A stretch of DNA of 5,941 bases from an uncultured Clostridia bacterium (lineage in GTDB: Bacteria; Bacillota; Clostridia; Christensenellales; CALWSW01), in contig CALNBC010000045.1 of assembly GCA_937874755.1 (NCBI GenBank), positions 1-5,941 of the forward strand, given 5' to 3'. The position numbers and the translations under genes are program-made. The notes under the pieces were generated by a model. The model made no database searches, was not told the origin of the DNA, and saw only the letters and a program-made list of their open reading frames with translations. This document shows, one piece after another, positions 1-5,375 of this stretch (its first letter is position 1; every line of letters starts with the position of its first letter).

Positions 1-237
1 TAGGGCGTATGTGAATTTCTCCGCGGGTATCCTCGACTCGGTATCAAAATGGGCCACCTGCGCAAGCGCGTGTACTCCGCTGTCCGTCCTGCCGGAACCA
101 TGCAGAGTCACCTGCTCGCCGGTGACCTTTTGTATGTCTTCTTCTATTAGTTGCTGTACTGTGACGCCGTTTGCCTGCCTTTGCCAACCGACGTAATTTG
201 TGCCGTCGTACTCGACTATCAGCTTGATTCTACGCAT
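1..237 (-). CDS. truA: tRNA pseudouridine(38-40) synthase TruA, N-terminal part (runs off left edge)
   Basis: TruA converts uridines 38-40 of the tRNA anticodon stem-loop to pseudouridine in the cytoplasm. The visible 79 codons are in frame to the left edge, so the rest of the protein (the family is usually about 245-260 residues) lies outside the window. The N-terminus has the family pattern: [20 protein letters not shown] at residues 1-20, VTVQQLIEE at 26-34, and the catalytic motif GRTDSGVHA at 49-57, with the nucleophilic aspartate at D52. The ATG lies one base after the ecfT stop (TGA-T-ATG). Only a weak GGGG-type ribosome binding site precedes it, inside the end of ecfT, so translation is probably coupled to ecfT. 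Its position as last visible gene after ecfA1-ecfA2-ecfT is the standard Firmicutes order. In that order rplM and rpsI commonly follow, here beyond the edge. The identification is very secure. Confidence 0.96.
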   Translation of the reverse strand, partial: MRRIKLIVEYDGTNYVGWQRQANGVTVQQLIEEDIQKVTGEQVTLHGSGRTDSGVHALAQVAHFDTESRIPAEKFTYAL

Positions 238-238
238 A

Positions 239-1033
239 TCAGCCCCACATAATTGTGAGCGCGAACAGCGCGGCCATGAGAACGACGGCGAGCAAATCCT
301 GCCACTTAAGGCGGAGTATGCGCATCCTGGTCCTTCCGCTGCCGCCGTGGTAACAGCGGCTCTCCATCGCCATGGCGAGCTCGTCCGCCCGCCTAAACGA
401 GCTGACGAACAGGGGCACCATCAACGGCACCATCGCTTTAGCTCTGGCAAATAGCTTGCCGGATTCAAAGTCTGCCCCGCGGGCCATCTGCGCTTTCATA
501 ATTTTGTCCGCCTCGTCCAACAGGGTGGGGATGAAGCGCAGCGCAATGGTCATCATCATCGCCAGCTCATGGGAGGGAAAGCGAAATACCTTCAGCGGCG
601 AAAGAAGGCGCTCCAGACCGTCTGTCAGAGTGATGGGGGAGGTGGTGAGCATAAGCATGCTCGTGCCCGCGACAAGAAACACCATGCGCAGCGCAAAGAA
701 GGAAGCTCGATAAAAGCCCTCAGCCGTTATCCTGAATATCCACCAATCCAGCCAAACTTCCGTCCCCGTCGTGAAGAACAGGTTCAGCACAAAGGTGAAT
801 ATGAGTATGAAGCGCAAAGGGCGCAGGGATTTCAACAGATACCCCAGCGGAACCTTCGAGAGCACACACGCGAAGGTTATCCCCATAAGCAGGAAGGCGT
901 AGCCCAGCCAATTGGTGACGAGGAATACCAGCACTATATATGCGAGGGTAAGCAGTATCTTAATGCGCGGGTCCAGTCTGTGAACGGGGGAATCCGCAGG
1001 GTAGTACTGGCCCAGAGTTATGTTTTTAAGCAT
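239..1033 (-). CDS. ecfT: ECF transporter transmembrane scaffold EcfT
   Basis: Membrane subunit of the energy-coupling-factor transporter. It couples ATP hydrolysis by EcfA1/EcfA2 to reorientation of a substrate-binding S protein in the cytoplasmic membrane. The 264 residues match the usual family length. The start [19 protein letters not shown] (residues 8-26) is typical. Hydrophobic segments lie at about 26-58 (two helices), 72-88, 108-130 and 245-262. The long cytoplasmic coupling region at about 135-240 contains the first Ala-Arg-Gly motif ([12 protein letters not shown] at 184-186). The second motif, normally AMEARG-like, reads AMESRCY, with SRC at 225-227. These arginines normally seat in grooves of the two ATPases. 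The start has AGGAG 5 nt upstream, and the ATG overlaps the end of ecfA2 by 8 nt. The identification is secure. The vitamin or metal carried cannot be read from this subunit. Confidence 0.95.
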   Translation of the reverse strand: MLKNITLGQYYPADSPVHRLDPRIKILLTLAYIVLVFLVTNWLGYAFLLMGITFACVLSKVPLGYLLKSLRPLRFILIFTFVLNLFFTTGTEVWLDWWIFRITAEGFYRASFFALRMVFLVAGTSMLMLTTSPITLTDGLERLLSPLKVFRFPSHELAMMMTIALRFIPTLLDEADKIMKAQMARGADFESGKLFARAKAMVPLMVPLFVSSFRRADELAMAMESRCYHGGSGRTRMRILRLKWQDLLAVVLMAALFALTIMWG

Positions 1034-1892
1034 CGCCGCTCCTGTGTTTTTTGGAATATAATTCTACAAGGAAATCCCTGAGCTGTTCCTTGAGGTAGAT
1101 CCCTTCGGGTACCGGAAGTCCGCGCTCGCGCAGCGTTGCGGCGAGGCGGGCGGTGTGCGGAACGTCAAGGCTCATAGCCAGCAGCTCGCTTGAATGGGAG
1201 AAAACCTCGTTCGTCGTGCCTATGGTGTAAAGTTCGCCCATGTTGAGCACCGCAACTCGGTCTGCAAGGCGGGCGATGTCGTCCATGCTGTGTGAGACCA
1301 TGACTATGGTGGTGCCCTCGTCGTTGAGCTGCTTTATGAGGGAGAGCGTCTCCTCCCGACCGACGGGGTCCAGCCCTGCCATGGGCTCGTCGAGTATGAG
1401 TATCGAAGGCGCGGTGGCTAGTATTCCCGCCAGGGCGACGCGGCGCTTCTGACCGCCCGAAAGCTCAAAGGGTGAACGTTCGGCGAATTCGTCGTAGGGA
1501 AGGCCGACCTTTTCCATTGCGGCGCGGACGTAGCTCTCTATCTGCTCCGCGGGAACGCCCAAGTTTTTTGGGGCGAAGGCCACGTCCGCCTTGACGGTTT
1601 CCTCAAATAGCTGATATTCGGGGTATTGGAACAGCATACCGACTTGGCGGCGAATGTCCCGACGGGTCTTTTTGTCAGCCAGGTCAATCCCGTTGACTAT
1701 TACCCTGCCGGAAGTGGGCTGCAACAGCCCGTTCATGTGCTGCACCATGGTGGACTTGCCGCTGCCCGTATGCCCGATGACCCCGAGAAACTCGCCGTCC
1801 TCGACGGTCAGCGATATATCGTTCACCGCGGTTGCCTGCATGGCGCTGCCCGGCTGGTATGTATGGGTCAGGTGTTCAAGTACAATCGGCAT
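1026..1892 (-). CDS. ecfA2: ECF transporter ATPase EcfA2
   Basis: Second ATP-binding subunit of the ECF transporter, forming a cytoplasmic heterodimer with EcfA1 under EcfT. All ABC ATPase motifs are intact in the 288 residues: Walker A GHTGSGKST (40-48), Q-loop Q89 in LFQYPEYQLF, signature LSGGQ (144-148), Walker B ILILDEP (164-170, catalytic E169), D-loop MAGLDP (171-176) and switch histidine H201. The FQYPEYQLFEETV stretch and MAGLDP point to EcfA2 rather than EcfA1. The ATG lies inside the end of ecfA1 (25-nt overlap). A GAGGAG sequence sits about 14 nt upstream, rather far for a ribosome binding site, so re-initiation after ecfA1 translation is likely. The start agrees with the family's usual N-terminus. 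The 3' end overlaps ecfT by 8 nt. Confidence 0.95.
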   Translation of the reverse strand: MPIVLEHLTHTYQPGSAMQATAVNDISLTVEDGEFLGVIGHTGSGKSTMVQHMNGLLQPTSGRVIVNGIDLADKKTRRDIRRQVGMLFQYPEYQLFEETVKADVAFAPKNLGVPAEQIESYVRAAMEKVGLPYDEFAERSPFELSGGQKRRVALAGILATAPSILILDEPMAGLDPVGREETLSLIKQLNDEGTTIVMVSHSMDDIARLADRVAVLNMGELYTIGTTNEVFSHSSELLAMSLDVPHTARLAATLRERGLPVPEGIYLKEQLRDFLVELYSKKHRSGDA

Positions 1893-2692
1893 AATTCGTC
1901 TGCGATCTCCTCGTCAGTTGTAGTTTCGTTGACGGGTATCCCCGCTTCTTTAAGCCTGTGCGCCAGCCAGGAGGAAAGGGGCAAGGCGAGTCCGAGCTCG
2001 TTTAGCTTTTCTTCTTCCTTAAAGACCTCTTTGGGTGCGCCGCTCATGACTATCTCCCCGTCGCTCATGACGAGCACCCTGTCCGCGCTCGCCGCTTCTT
2101 CCATAAAATGCGTTATAAACAGCACTGTTATGCCCCGCTCTTTGTTCAGGCTGCGTACAGTGTCAAAAACGTCTTTCCTGCCCAAAGGGTCGAGCATGGC
2201 GGTGGGCTCGTCCAGTATAATCACTTCGGGCAGCATGGCAAGTATGCCTGCTATCGCGACGCGCTGCTTTTGCCCGCCGGAGAGGTTGTTCGGCGCGTTG
2301 AGCGCGTACTTCCCCATGCGAACGGAAGCCAGGGCGGAATCTACTCGTTTTCGTATTTCCGAAGGCTCTATGCCAAGGTTTTCCGGCCCGAACGCAACGT
2401 CCTCCTCGACTATGGTGGTGACCATCTGATTGTCAGGGTTCTGGAACACCATGCCCGCCTTCTGGCGCACTGAGAGGACATTGCTCTTATCCGACGTGTC
2501 CAGACCATCCACGAGCACCTTTCCTTCGGTGGGCACGAAAAGAGCGTTGGTCAGCTTGGCGAGGGTGGATTTGCCCGAGCCGTTGTGCCCAATCACTGCA
2601 ACAAATTCGCCCTTGTTGACGTGCTGGGTGACGTTGCGGAGCACTTCCTCGGCTCCGGAATAGGCGTAAGCTACGCCCTGGTAATCGATCAT
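1868..2692 (-). CDS. ecfA1: ECF transporter ATPase EcfA1
   Basis: First ATP-binding subunit of the ECF transporter and first gene of the operon. The 274 residues contain Walker A GHNGSGKST (35-43), Q-loop Q84 in VFQNPDNQM, signature LSGGQ (137-141), Walker B VIILDEP (157-163, E162), D-loop TAMLDP (164-169) and switch histidine H195 in FITHFMEE. The FQNPDNQ and xxMLDP forms are typical of EcfA1. The frame stays open for 85 more codons upstream, to 2947. I chose the internal ATG at 2692 because AAGGAG lies 7 nt before it, MIDYQGVAYAY is a normal EcfA1 N-terminus, and the upstream extension has no family resemblance. In many Firmicutes this gene follows rplQ; here it is instead divergent from a lipoprotein gene. 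Confidence 0.95.
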   Translation of the reverse strand: MIDYQGVAYAYSGAEEVLRNVTQHVNKGEFVAVIGHNGSGKSTLAKLTNALFVPTEGKVLVDGLDTSDKSNVLSVRQKAGMVFQNPDNQMVTTIVEEDVAFGPENLGIEPSEIRKRVDSALASVRMGKYALNAPNNLSGGQKQRVAIAGILAMLPEVIILDEPTAMLDPLGRKDVFDTVRSLNKERGITVLFITHFMEEAASADRVLVMSDGEIVMSGAPKEVFKEEEKLNELGLALPLSSWLAHRLKEAGIPVNETTTDEEIADELCRLYLNT

Positions 2693-2699
2693 CTTCGCG

Positions 2700-2705
2700 C
2701 TCCTT
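2700..2705 (-). promoter_or_regulatory. Ribosome binding site that fixes the ecfA1 start
   Basis: AAGGAG on the minus strand, 7 nt before the ATG at 2692. It decides between this start and in-frame starts up to 255 nt further upstream, which would add an 85-residue non-homologous extension. Confidence 0.85.
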
Positions 2706-2783
2706 GGGGTGCGGATTATCCCGTATAAAACTGATGCTTTGCGCGGCAACAGCCAAAAATGCAGTCGCCTAACTATCTTATTG

Positions 2784-2812
2784 AGAATACACCATAAAGC
2801 CCCAAAGTGCAA
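2784..2812 (-). promoter_or_regulatory. Candidate promoter of the ecfA1-ecfA2-ecfT-truA operon
   Basis: On the minus strand, TTGCAC (2812-2807) is separated by 17 nt from TATTCT (2789-2784), which would give a leader of about 85 nt before ecfA1. The match to the sigma-A consensus is modest (3/6 and 4/6). An alternative further upstream is TTGCTT, 16 nt, TATTAT near 2865-2895, with a longer leader. I cannot choose between them from sequence alone. Confidence 0.3.
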
Positions 2813-2983
2813 GGGTGGCGCAATGCGGGCAACGTCGATAAAAAAAGCGAAAACCGGCAAAGTATAATAGAAGGCGATGCAATCAAAGCAAAGTGTATTG
2901 TTTGCACCCGAGAGCATCTCCCGAACGAGCATACAAGGATACGCCAAATTACGCGCTTTGTTATGGTCATAGATTTTTTAATG

Positions 2984-3012
2984 TTGATGTTTTTTTTACT
3001 GTCTGATATTAT
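2984..3012 (+). promoter_or_regulatory. Promoter of the DUF4878-type lipoprotein gene
   Basis: TTGATG (2984-2989), a 17-nt spacer, then TATTAT (3007-3012) preceded by TG one base upstream (3004-3005), giving an extended -10 box. A perfect TATAAT overlaps it at 3010-3015. Transcription would start near 3019-3022, leaving a leader of about 90 nt before the GTG start at 3113. Confidence 0.6.
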
Positions 3013-3099
3013 AATAAATGGAAGGCATTCCTCTCGTTTCAGGCAAGTCGCGCCGCTCGCAATGCTTGGGGTGTATTCCGGTAGTAACTGAATATCAAT

Positions 3100-3104
3100 G
3101 GAGG
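3100..3104 (+). promoter_or_regulatory. Ribosome binding site deciding a GTG start
   Basis: GGAGG, 8 nt before GTG at 3113. An in-frame ATG at 3098 overlaps this Shine-Dalgarno sequence and has none of its own, so GTG is the better start. Confidence 0.8.
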
Positions 3105-3112
3105 AAGAGAAA

Positions 3113-3514
3113 GTGAAAAAAACAGTATCTGTTATTTTGGCGGTTCTTATGCTGACTCTCGCGCTTGCAGGCTGCAGCGGTTCCAGCCAGAACAGTCCCG
3201 AAGGTGTAGTCAAAAAGTTCATCGATTCTGTCAACAGCGGCAATATCAACGGAATCATCGAATGCCTGACCCCCGAATCCCAGGAAGCCATGAAGGCGAT
3301 GATGGCACTATACGGCTCTATGAGCGATGCGGACCTTGCGGAATTGATGGGCTTTGAAACAGAAACAAAGGTTGACCTCACCATCAACGGCGTTCAAATC
3401 GACGGTGACACAGCTACTGTCAACGCCACCATAGTGGCCGACGGCGAATCCGACACTTCCGATGTGCCCTGCATAAAGGTAGACGGCAAATGGTATCTCG
3501 ATATCGGGTATTGA
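3113..3514 (+). CDS. Small lipoprotein with NTF2-like (DUF4878-type) domain
   Basis: A 133-residue predicted lipoprotein anchored on the outer face of the membrane. The N-terminus has KK at 2-3, a hydrophobic stretch at 5-19 and the lipobox LAGC at 18-21, with lipidated C21. After a short Ser-rich linker, SPEGVVKKFIDSVNSGNING starts a cone-shaped NTF2-like fold: helical first half (about residues 28-72), then beta strands including VDLTINGVQIDGDTATVNAT and a final VDGKWYLDIGY. The closing 'dGKWyl' strand and the opening 'VVKKFIDSVNSG' helix are characteristic of DUF4878 and related lipoproteins. Family members are mostly of unknown role; ligand binding or cell-envelope functions have been suggested. 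It stands as a single-gene unit with its own promoter and terminator. The fold assignment is by pattern recognition; the function is unknown. Confidence 0.8.
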   Translation: MKKTVSVILAVLMLTLALAGCSGSSQNSPEGVVKKFIDSVNSGNINGIIECLTPESQEAMKAMMALYGSMSDADLAELMGFETETKVDLTINGVQIDGDTATVNATIVADGESDTSDVPCIKVDGKWYLDIGY

Positions 3515-3540
3515 TTATTCAACACCTGCACTAAATAAAT

Positions 3541-3596
3541 ACAGCACCCTGATGGTCATTCAGCGGCATACTGAAAAACCGTCGGGGTGCTGTTTT
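3541..3596. terminator. Long bidirectional intrinsic terminator between convergent genes
   Basis: The arms 3541-3556 and 3578-3593 pair over 16 positions (two of them G-T wobbles), starting ACAGCACCC with GGGTGCTGT. Inside, TTCAG (3559-3563) pairs with CTGAA (3571-3575), giving a stacked apical stem. On the plus strand a short TTTT (3593-3596) follows, ending the lipoprotein transcript 27 nt after its stop. On the minus strand the hairpin is followed by the T-rich ATTTATTT, so it can also end the binding-protein transcript. Confidence 0.8.
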
Positions 3597-3650
3597 GCGA
3601 GGCGATATTATTTAGTCTATATTTAGGTCAATCGGTCAGTTGGGCTCCGC

Positions 3651-4643
3651 TCATTCGGCGACTATTTTTTCGGCGATGGAAGTGTCCACGAGCTCACCGT
3701 AATCAATTCTCGCAGTCAGCTCTCCGGCATCTTCTATTACTTCCTGAAGATGGATAAAGTCCTCTTCGAGCATTATTGGGTCGGTCTTCCAGGCATCGAT
3801 GGATTTATACCTCTCCGCTACCTTAGTCAAAAGGGCGACATCCGAGTCGGGGAACTGGGGAACAAGCACTTTTGCGAGCTCAGCGGGGGTATGCTCCTGT
3901 ACCCACTTTTGACCCTTGTAGATAGCGCGCATGAAGGACTCGTACATATCTCTGTTTTGCTCTATCTTCGCAGGGTCGACGATGTACGCGGTGTATGGAA
4001 CTTTCCCGCTTTCGGCACCCACCGAAGCGACGACGTAACCCACCCCCTGCTCCTCGCAAAGGCTGGCTACGGGCTCAAAAAGCGCGACAAATTCGGCGTC
4101 GCTGCCTTCAAATGCGACCGCCATAAGGTTGAACTGGATGTCGGTTCGCACGTTGACGTCCACCCCGGGAATGATGCCTTTTTGCCTTAGGACGTATTCG
4201 AGCGTCATGTTAGGCATTCCGCCTACGCGCCCGCCTATAAGCGTTTTGCCCCGAAGGTCATCCCAGGTGAAGTTCTCGTAAGGGGTCTTGCTGACGAGGA
4301 AAGAACCGTCGCACTGGGTGAGTTGCCCGATTATTATCGGATGGTTCTCTTTGCCCTGGTTGTAGACGAATACGGCCGTCTCCGGTCCCATAAGGCCTAT
4401 GTCCGCATCGCCCGAGAGCACGGCAGTCATTGATTTATCCGAGCCACCGCCGTTGACCAGGTCGATCTTAAGCCCTTCTTCCTCAAAGAAGCCCAGTTCC
4501 ATTGCGACGTATTGGGGAGCGTAGAAAACAGAGTGAGTGACTTCGTTGACGTTCACAATCTTTAGCTCGGTACTGCTGCAGCCCGTTATCGCCGCGACGA
4601 CAACCGCGAGTGCCAACATTAGTATGGTGAGCTTTCTAAACAT
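3651..4643 (-). CDS. NMT1/THI5-like ABC transporter substrate-binding lipoprotein (NitT/TauT family)
   Basis: A 330-residue extracytoplasmic solute-binding lipoprotein. The signal peptide has FRK at 2-4, a hydrophobic core at 5-20 and the lipobox ITGC ending at C22. The mature part begins with the family's first strand and helix, HSVFYAPQYVAMELGFFEEE at 37-56 ('aPqyvA-elGfFeeeGl'). It continues with a glycine-rich turn at 64-67, SGDADIGLMGPETAVF (77-92), DLRGKTLIGGRVGGMPNMTL (129-148) and EFVALFEPVASLCEEQG (184-200), all as in NMT1/THI5 and NitT/TauT proteins. Relatives bind pyrimidine thiamine precursors, sulfonates, nitrate or other small molecules; the ligand here cannot be told. GGGAGGG lies about 5 nt before the ATG. 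Unusually, no permease or ATPase gene adjoins it on either side, so it must rely on a distant transporter or act alone. The family call is secure; the substrate is unknown. Confidence 0.88.
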   Translation of the reverse strand: MFRKLTILMLALAVVVAAITGCSSTELKIVNVNEVTHSVFYAPQYVAMELGFFEEEGLKIDLVNGGGSDKSMTAVLSGDADIGLMGPETAVFVYNQGKENHPIIIGQLTQCDGSFLVSKTPYENFTWDDLRGKTLIGGRVGGMPNMTLEYVLRQKGIIPGVDVNVRTDIQFNLMAVAFEGSDAEFVALFEPVASLCEEQGVGYVVASVGAESGKVPYTAYIVDPAKIEQNRDMYESFMRAIYKGQKWVQEHTPAELAKVLVPQFPDSDVALLTKVAERYKSIDAWKTDPIMLEEDFIHLQEVIEDAGELTARIDYGELVDTSIAEKIVAE

Positions 4644-4694
4644 GGTTTCCCTCCCGTCTGTTTGGTCTGGGATAATCTATGTTGTAGCGCCTGT

Positions 4695-4743
4695 AAACGT
4701 GAAACGGATTGAATGCGATTATACACCAAAGCCCTTCACGTTT
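4695..4743. repeat. Perfect 9-bp inverted repeat, candidate operator
   Basis: AAACGTGAA (4695-4703) and TTCACGTTT (4735-4743) are exact reverse complements separated by 31 nt, with centres 40 bp apart (about four helical turns). The pair is centred at 4719, on the -10 box of the binding-protein promoter. The right arm overlaps the -35 regions of both divergent promoters. This geometry suits a paired regulator site or DNA-looping repressor, but that is inference. Confidence 0.5.
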
Positions 4744-4746
4744 GCC
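4718..4746 (-). promoter_or_regulatory. Promoter of the substrate-binding protein gene
   Basis: A perfect TATAAT on the minus strand (4723-4718), 75 nt before the ATG at 4643. The -35 at 17-nt spacing is GGCAAA (4746-4741), a poor match, so an activator or other contacts may be needed. The leader of roughly 68 nt shows no riboswitch motif; in particular no TPP-box CTGAGA was seen. Confidence 0.5.
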
Positions 4747-4770
4747 GATTACATGCTTCTTTGATATAAA
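4742..4770 (+). promoter_or_regulatory. Promoter of the three-gene plus-strand operon
   Basis: TTGCCG (4742-4747), exactly 17 nt, then TATAAA (4765-4770) preceded by TG one base upstream (4762-4763), an extended -10 box. The start would be near 4777, giving a leader of about 63 nt before the gene at 4840. Its -35 lies back-to-back on that of the minus-strand promoter, so polymerase binding at the two is probably mutually exclusive. Confidence 0.55.
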
Positions 4771-4839
4771 GACAGCGCAATATTTCTAACGACTTAGCGA
4801 ATCGACGACTGAGATGTCAATTTCATAAGCGAGGTATTC

Positions 4840-5103
4840 ATGAAGAACCGCGAAAAGTTTATAAAAAGCTGGGGCAAGACAAGGCAAAAGGGCAAATGCA
4901 GATACATTGCGGGCACTGTCCTGCTGTATACAGCGATTTATTGGGGGTTGACGATTATGATCCGCATTGCCCGAGGGAATGGTTTGACGAGACTACACGA
5001 ATCTCTGCCTGCGTTCATCGCCGGGATAATAGGTGTTTCCTTTGGTATAAGCGCAAACTGGAATCGGAACGAAGACAAGTATTATTTCGCTACGAGGGAA
5101 TAG
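4840..5103 (+). CDS. Small two-helix membrane protein of unknown function
   Basis: An 87-residue protein with a strongly basic N-terminus (K/R at 2, 4, 6, 9, 13, 15, 17, 19 and 21). Two likely membrane helices lie at about 22-43 (AGTVLLYTAIYWGLTIMIRI) and 56-72 (PAFIAGIIGVSFGIS), followed by a short polar tail. The positive-inside rule places both ends in the cytoplasm. GAGG lies 5 nt before the ATG. The pattern W-x-K-x-R-x-KGK before a first helix containing YWGL resembles small uncharacterised membrane proteins I have seen from Firmicutes, but I cannot name a family. It is first of three same-strand genes with gaps of 44 and 45 nt and no terminator between them, so it is probably cotranscribed with the flavoprotein gene downstream. 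Confidence 0.75.
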   Translation: MKNREKFIKSWGKTRQKGKCRYIAGTVLLYTAIYWGLTIMIRIARGNGLTRLHESLPAFIAGIIGVSFGISANWNRNEDKYYFATRE

Positions 5104-5147
5104 TATAGTGCACTCACAGTCTAAAACGTATTTGAGAGGTTTTGCTA

Positions 5148-5330
5148 ATGGAAAAGGTGATATGGATCAGAAGCAACGTAAAATCGTTGGGGGCAAAAGA
5201 GGACGACGGCTTGGATGTTGTCAACAAGTATTTGGAAGAAGGCTGGAAGGTAAAATTTATTTCTGCATGTGCCGTAGGGGATAGCGTTATATCGGGGCAG
5301 GCATACATAGTCATCGAGAAGGATTACTAA
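5148..5330 (+). CDS. Hypothetical 60-residue protein (DUF4177-like pattern)
   Basis: The start is taken at ATG 5148, which has AGAGG ending 8 nt upstream; an in-frame TTG at 5142 is less likely. The 60 residues are soluble and acidic overall, with no signal peptide or membrane segment. The layout is strand (VIWIRSN), a helix around DDGLDVVNKYLEEGWKV (19-35), then strands FISACAVG and QAYIVIEKDY. The 'N-x-L-x-E-GWKV' helix-turn followed by a hydrophobic strand resembles small DUF4177-type proteins, whose role is unknown; this resemblance is by eye and weak. It is the middle gene of the presumed three-gene operon. The good ribosome binding site and protein-like composition support its being real. 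Confidence 0.7.
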   Translation: MEKVIWIRSNVKSLGAKEDDGLDVVNKYLEEGWKVKFISACAVGDSVISGQAYIVIEKDY

Positions 5331-5362
5331 GATTATTCGGGCTTGCCAGTCAAAATCTGCTT

Positions 5363-5368
5363 GGAGGG
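5363..5368 (+). promoter_or_regulatory. Ribosome binding site fixing the flavoprotein start
   Basis: GGAGGG, 7 nt before ATG 5376. It argues for this start over an in-frame TTG at 5343, which lacks a comparable site and would add 11 residues. Confidence 0.8.
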
Positions 5369-5375
5369 TACATTC

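Larger units (their letters stand above)
2693..3097. other. 405-nt intergenic region between divergent ecfA1 and lipoprotein gene
   Basis: No convincing gene is seen here. The open frames across it (minus-strand extension of ecfA1, a 94-codon plus-strand frame from 2807, and a minus-strand frame 2773-3387) lack ribosome binding sites or protein-like composition. The stretch contains the ecfA1 ribosome binding site, a weak minus-strand promoter near 2784-2812, a TATAAT on the plus strand at 2863-2868 with no good -35, and a good plus-strand promoter at 2984-3012. It is AT-rich around 2940-3020. I recognise no riboswitch or structured RNA. Confidence 0.6.

Noticed and set aside
569..1081. 170-codon plus-strand open frame opposite ecfT
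   Set aside because: It is antisense to ecfT, with highly polar, repetitive composition typical of a shadow frame and no ribosome binding site.
1626..2429. 267-codon plus-strand open frame opposite ecfA1/ecfA2
   Set aside because: It lies antisense to two confidently identified ATPase genes, has a low-complexity Ser-rich translation with no family resemblance, and crosses the boundary between the two genes.
2693..2947. 85-residue N-terminal extension of EcfA1
   Set aside because: It is in frame but has no matching ribosome binding site or family similarity, while an ideal AAGGAG precedes the internal ATG at 2692.
2807..3091. 94-codon plus-strand frame in the ecfA1-lipoprotein spacer
   Set aside because: It starts at a GTG without a Shine-Dalgarno sequence and runs through the likely promoter of the next gene. 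The hydrophobic patch corresponds to the T-rich promoter DNA.
2773..3387. 204-codon minus-strand frame
   Set aside because: It is antisense to the lipoprotein gene, has no ribosome binding site, and its translation looks like a shadow.
4644..4717. TPP riboswitch ahead of the THI5-like binding protein
   Set aside because: The leader is only about 68 nt and lacks the CTGAGA and related conserved TPP-box elements, so thiamine control cannot be supported.
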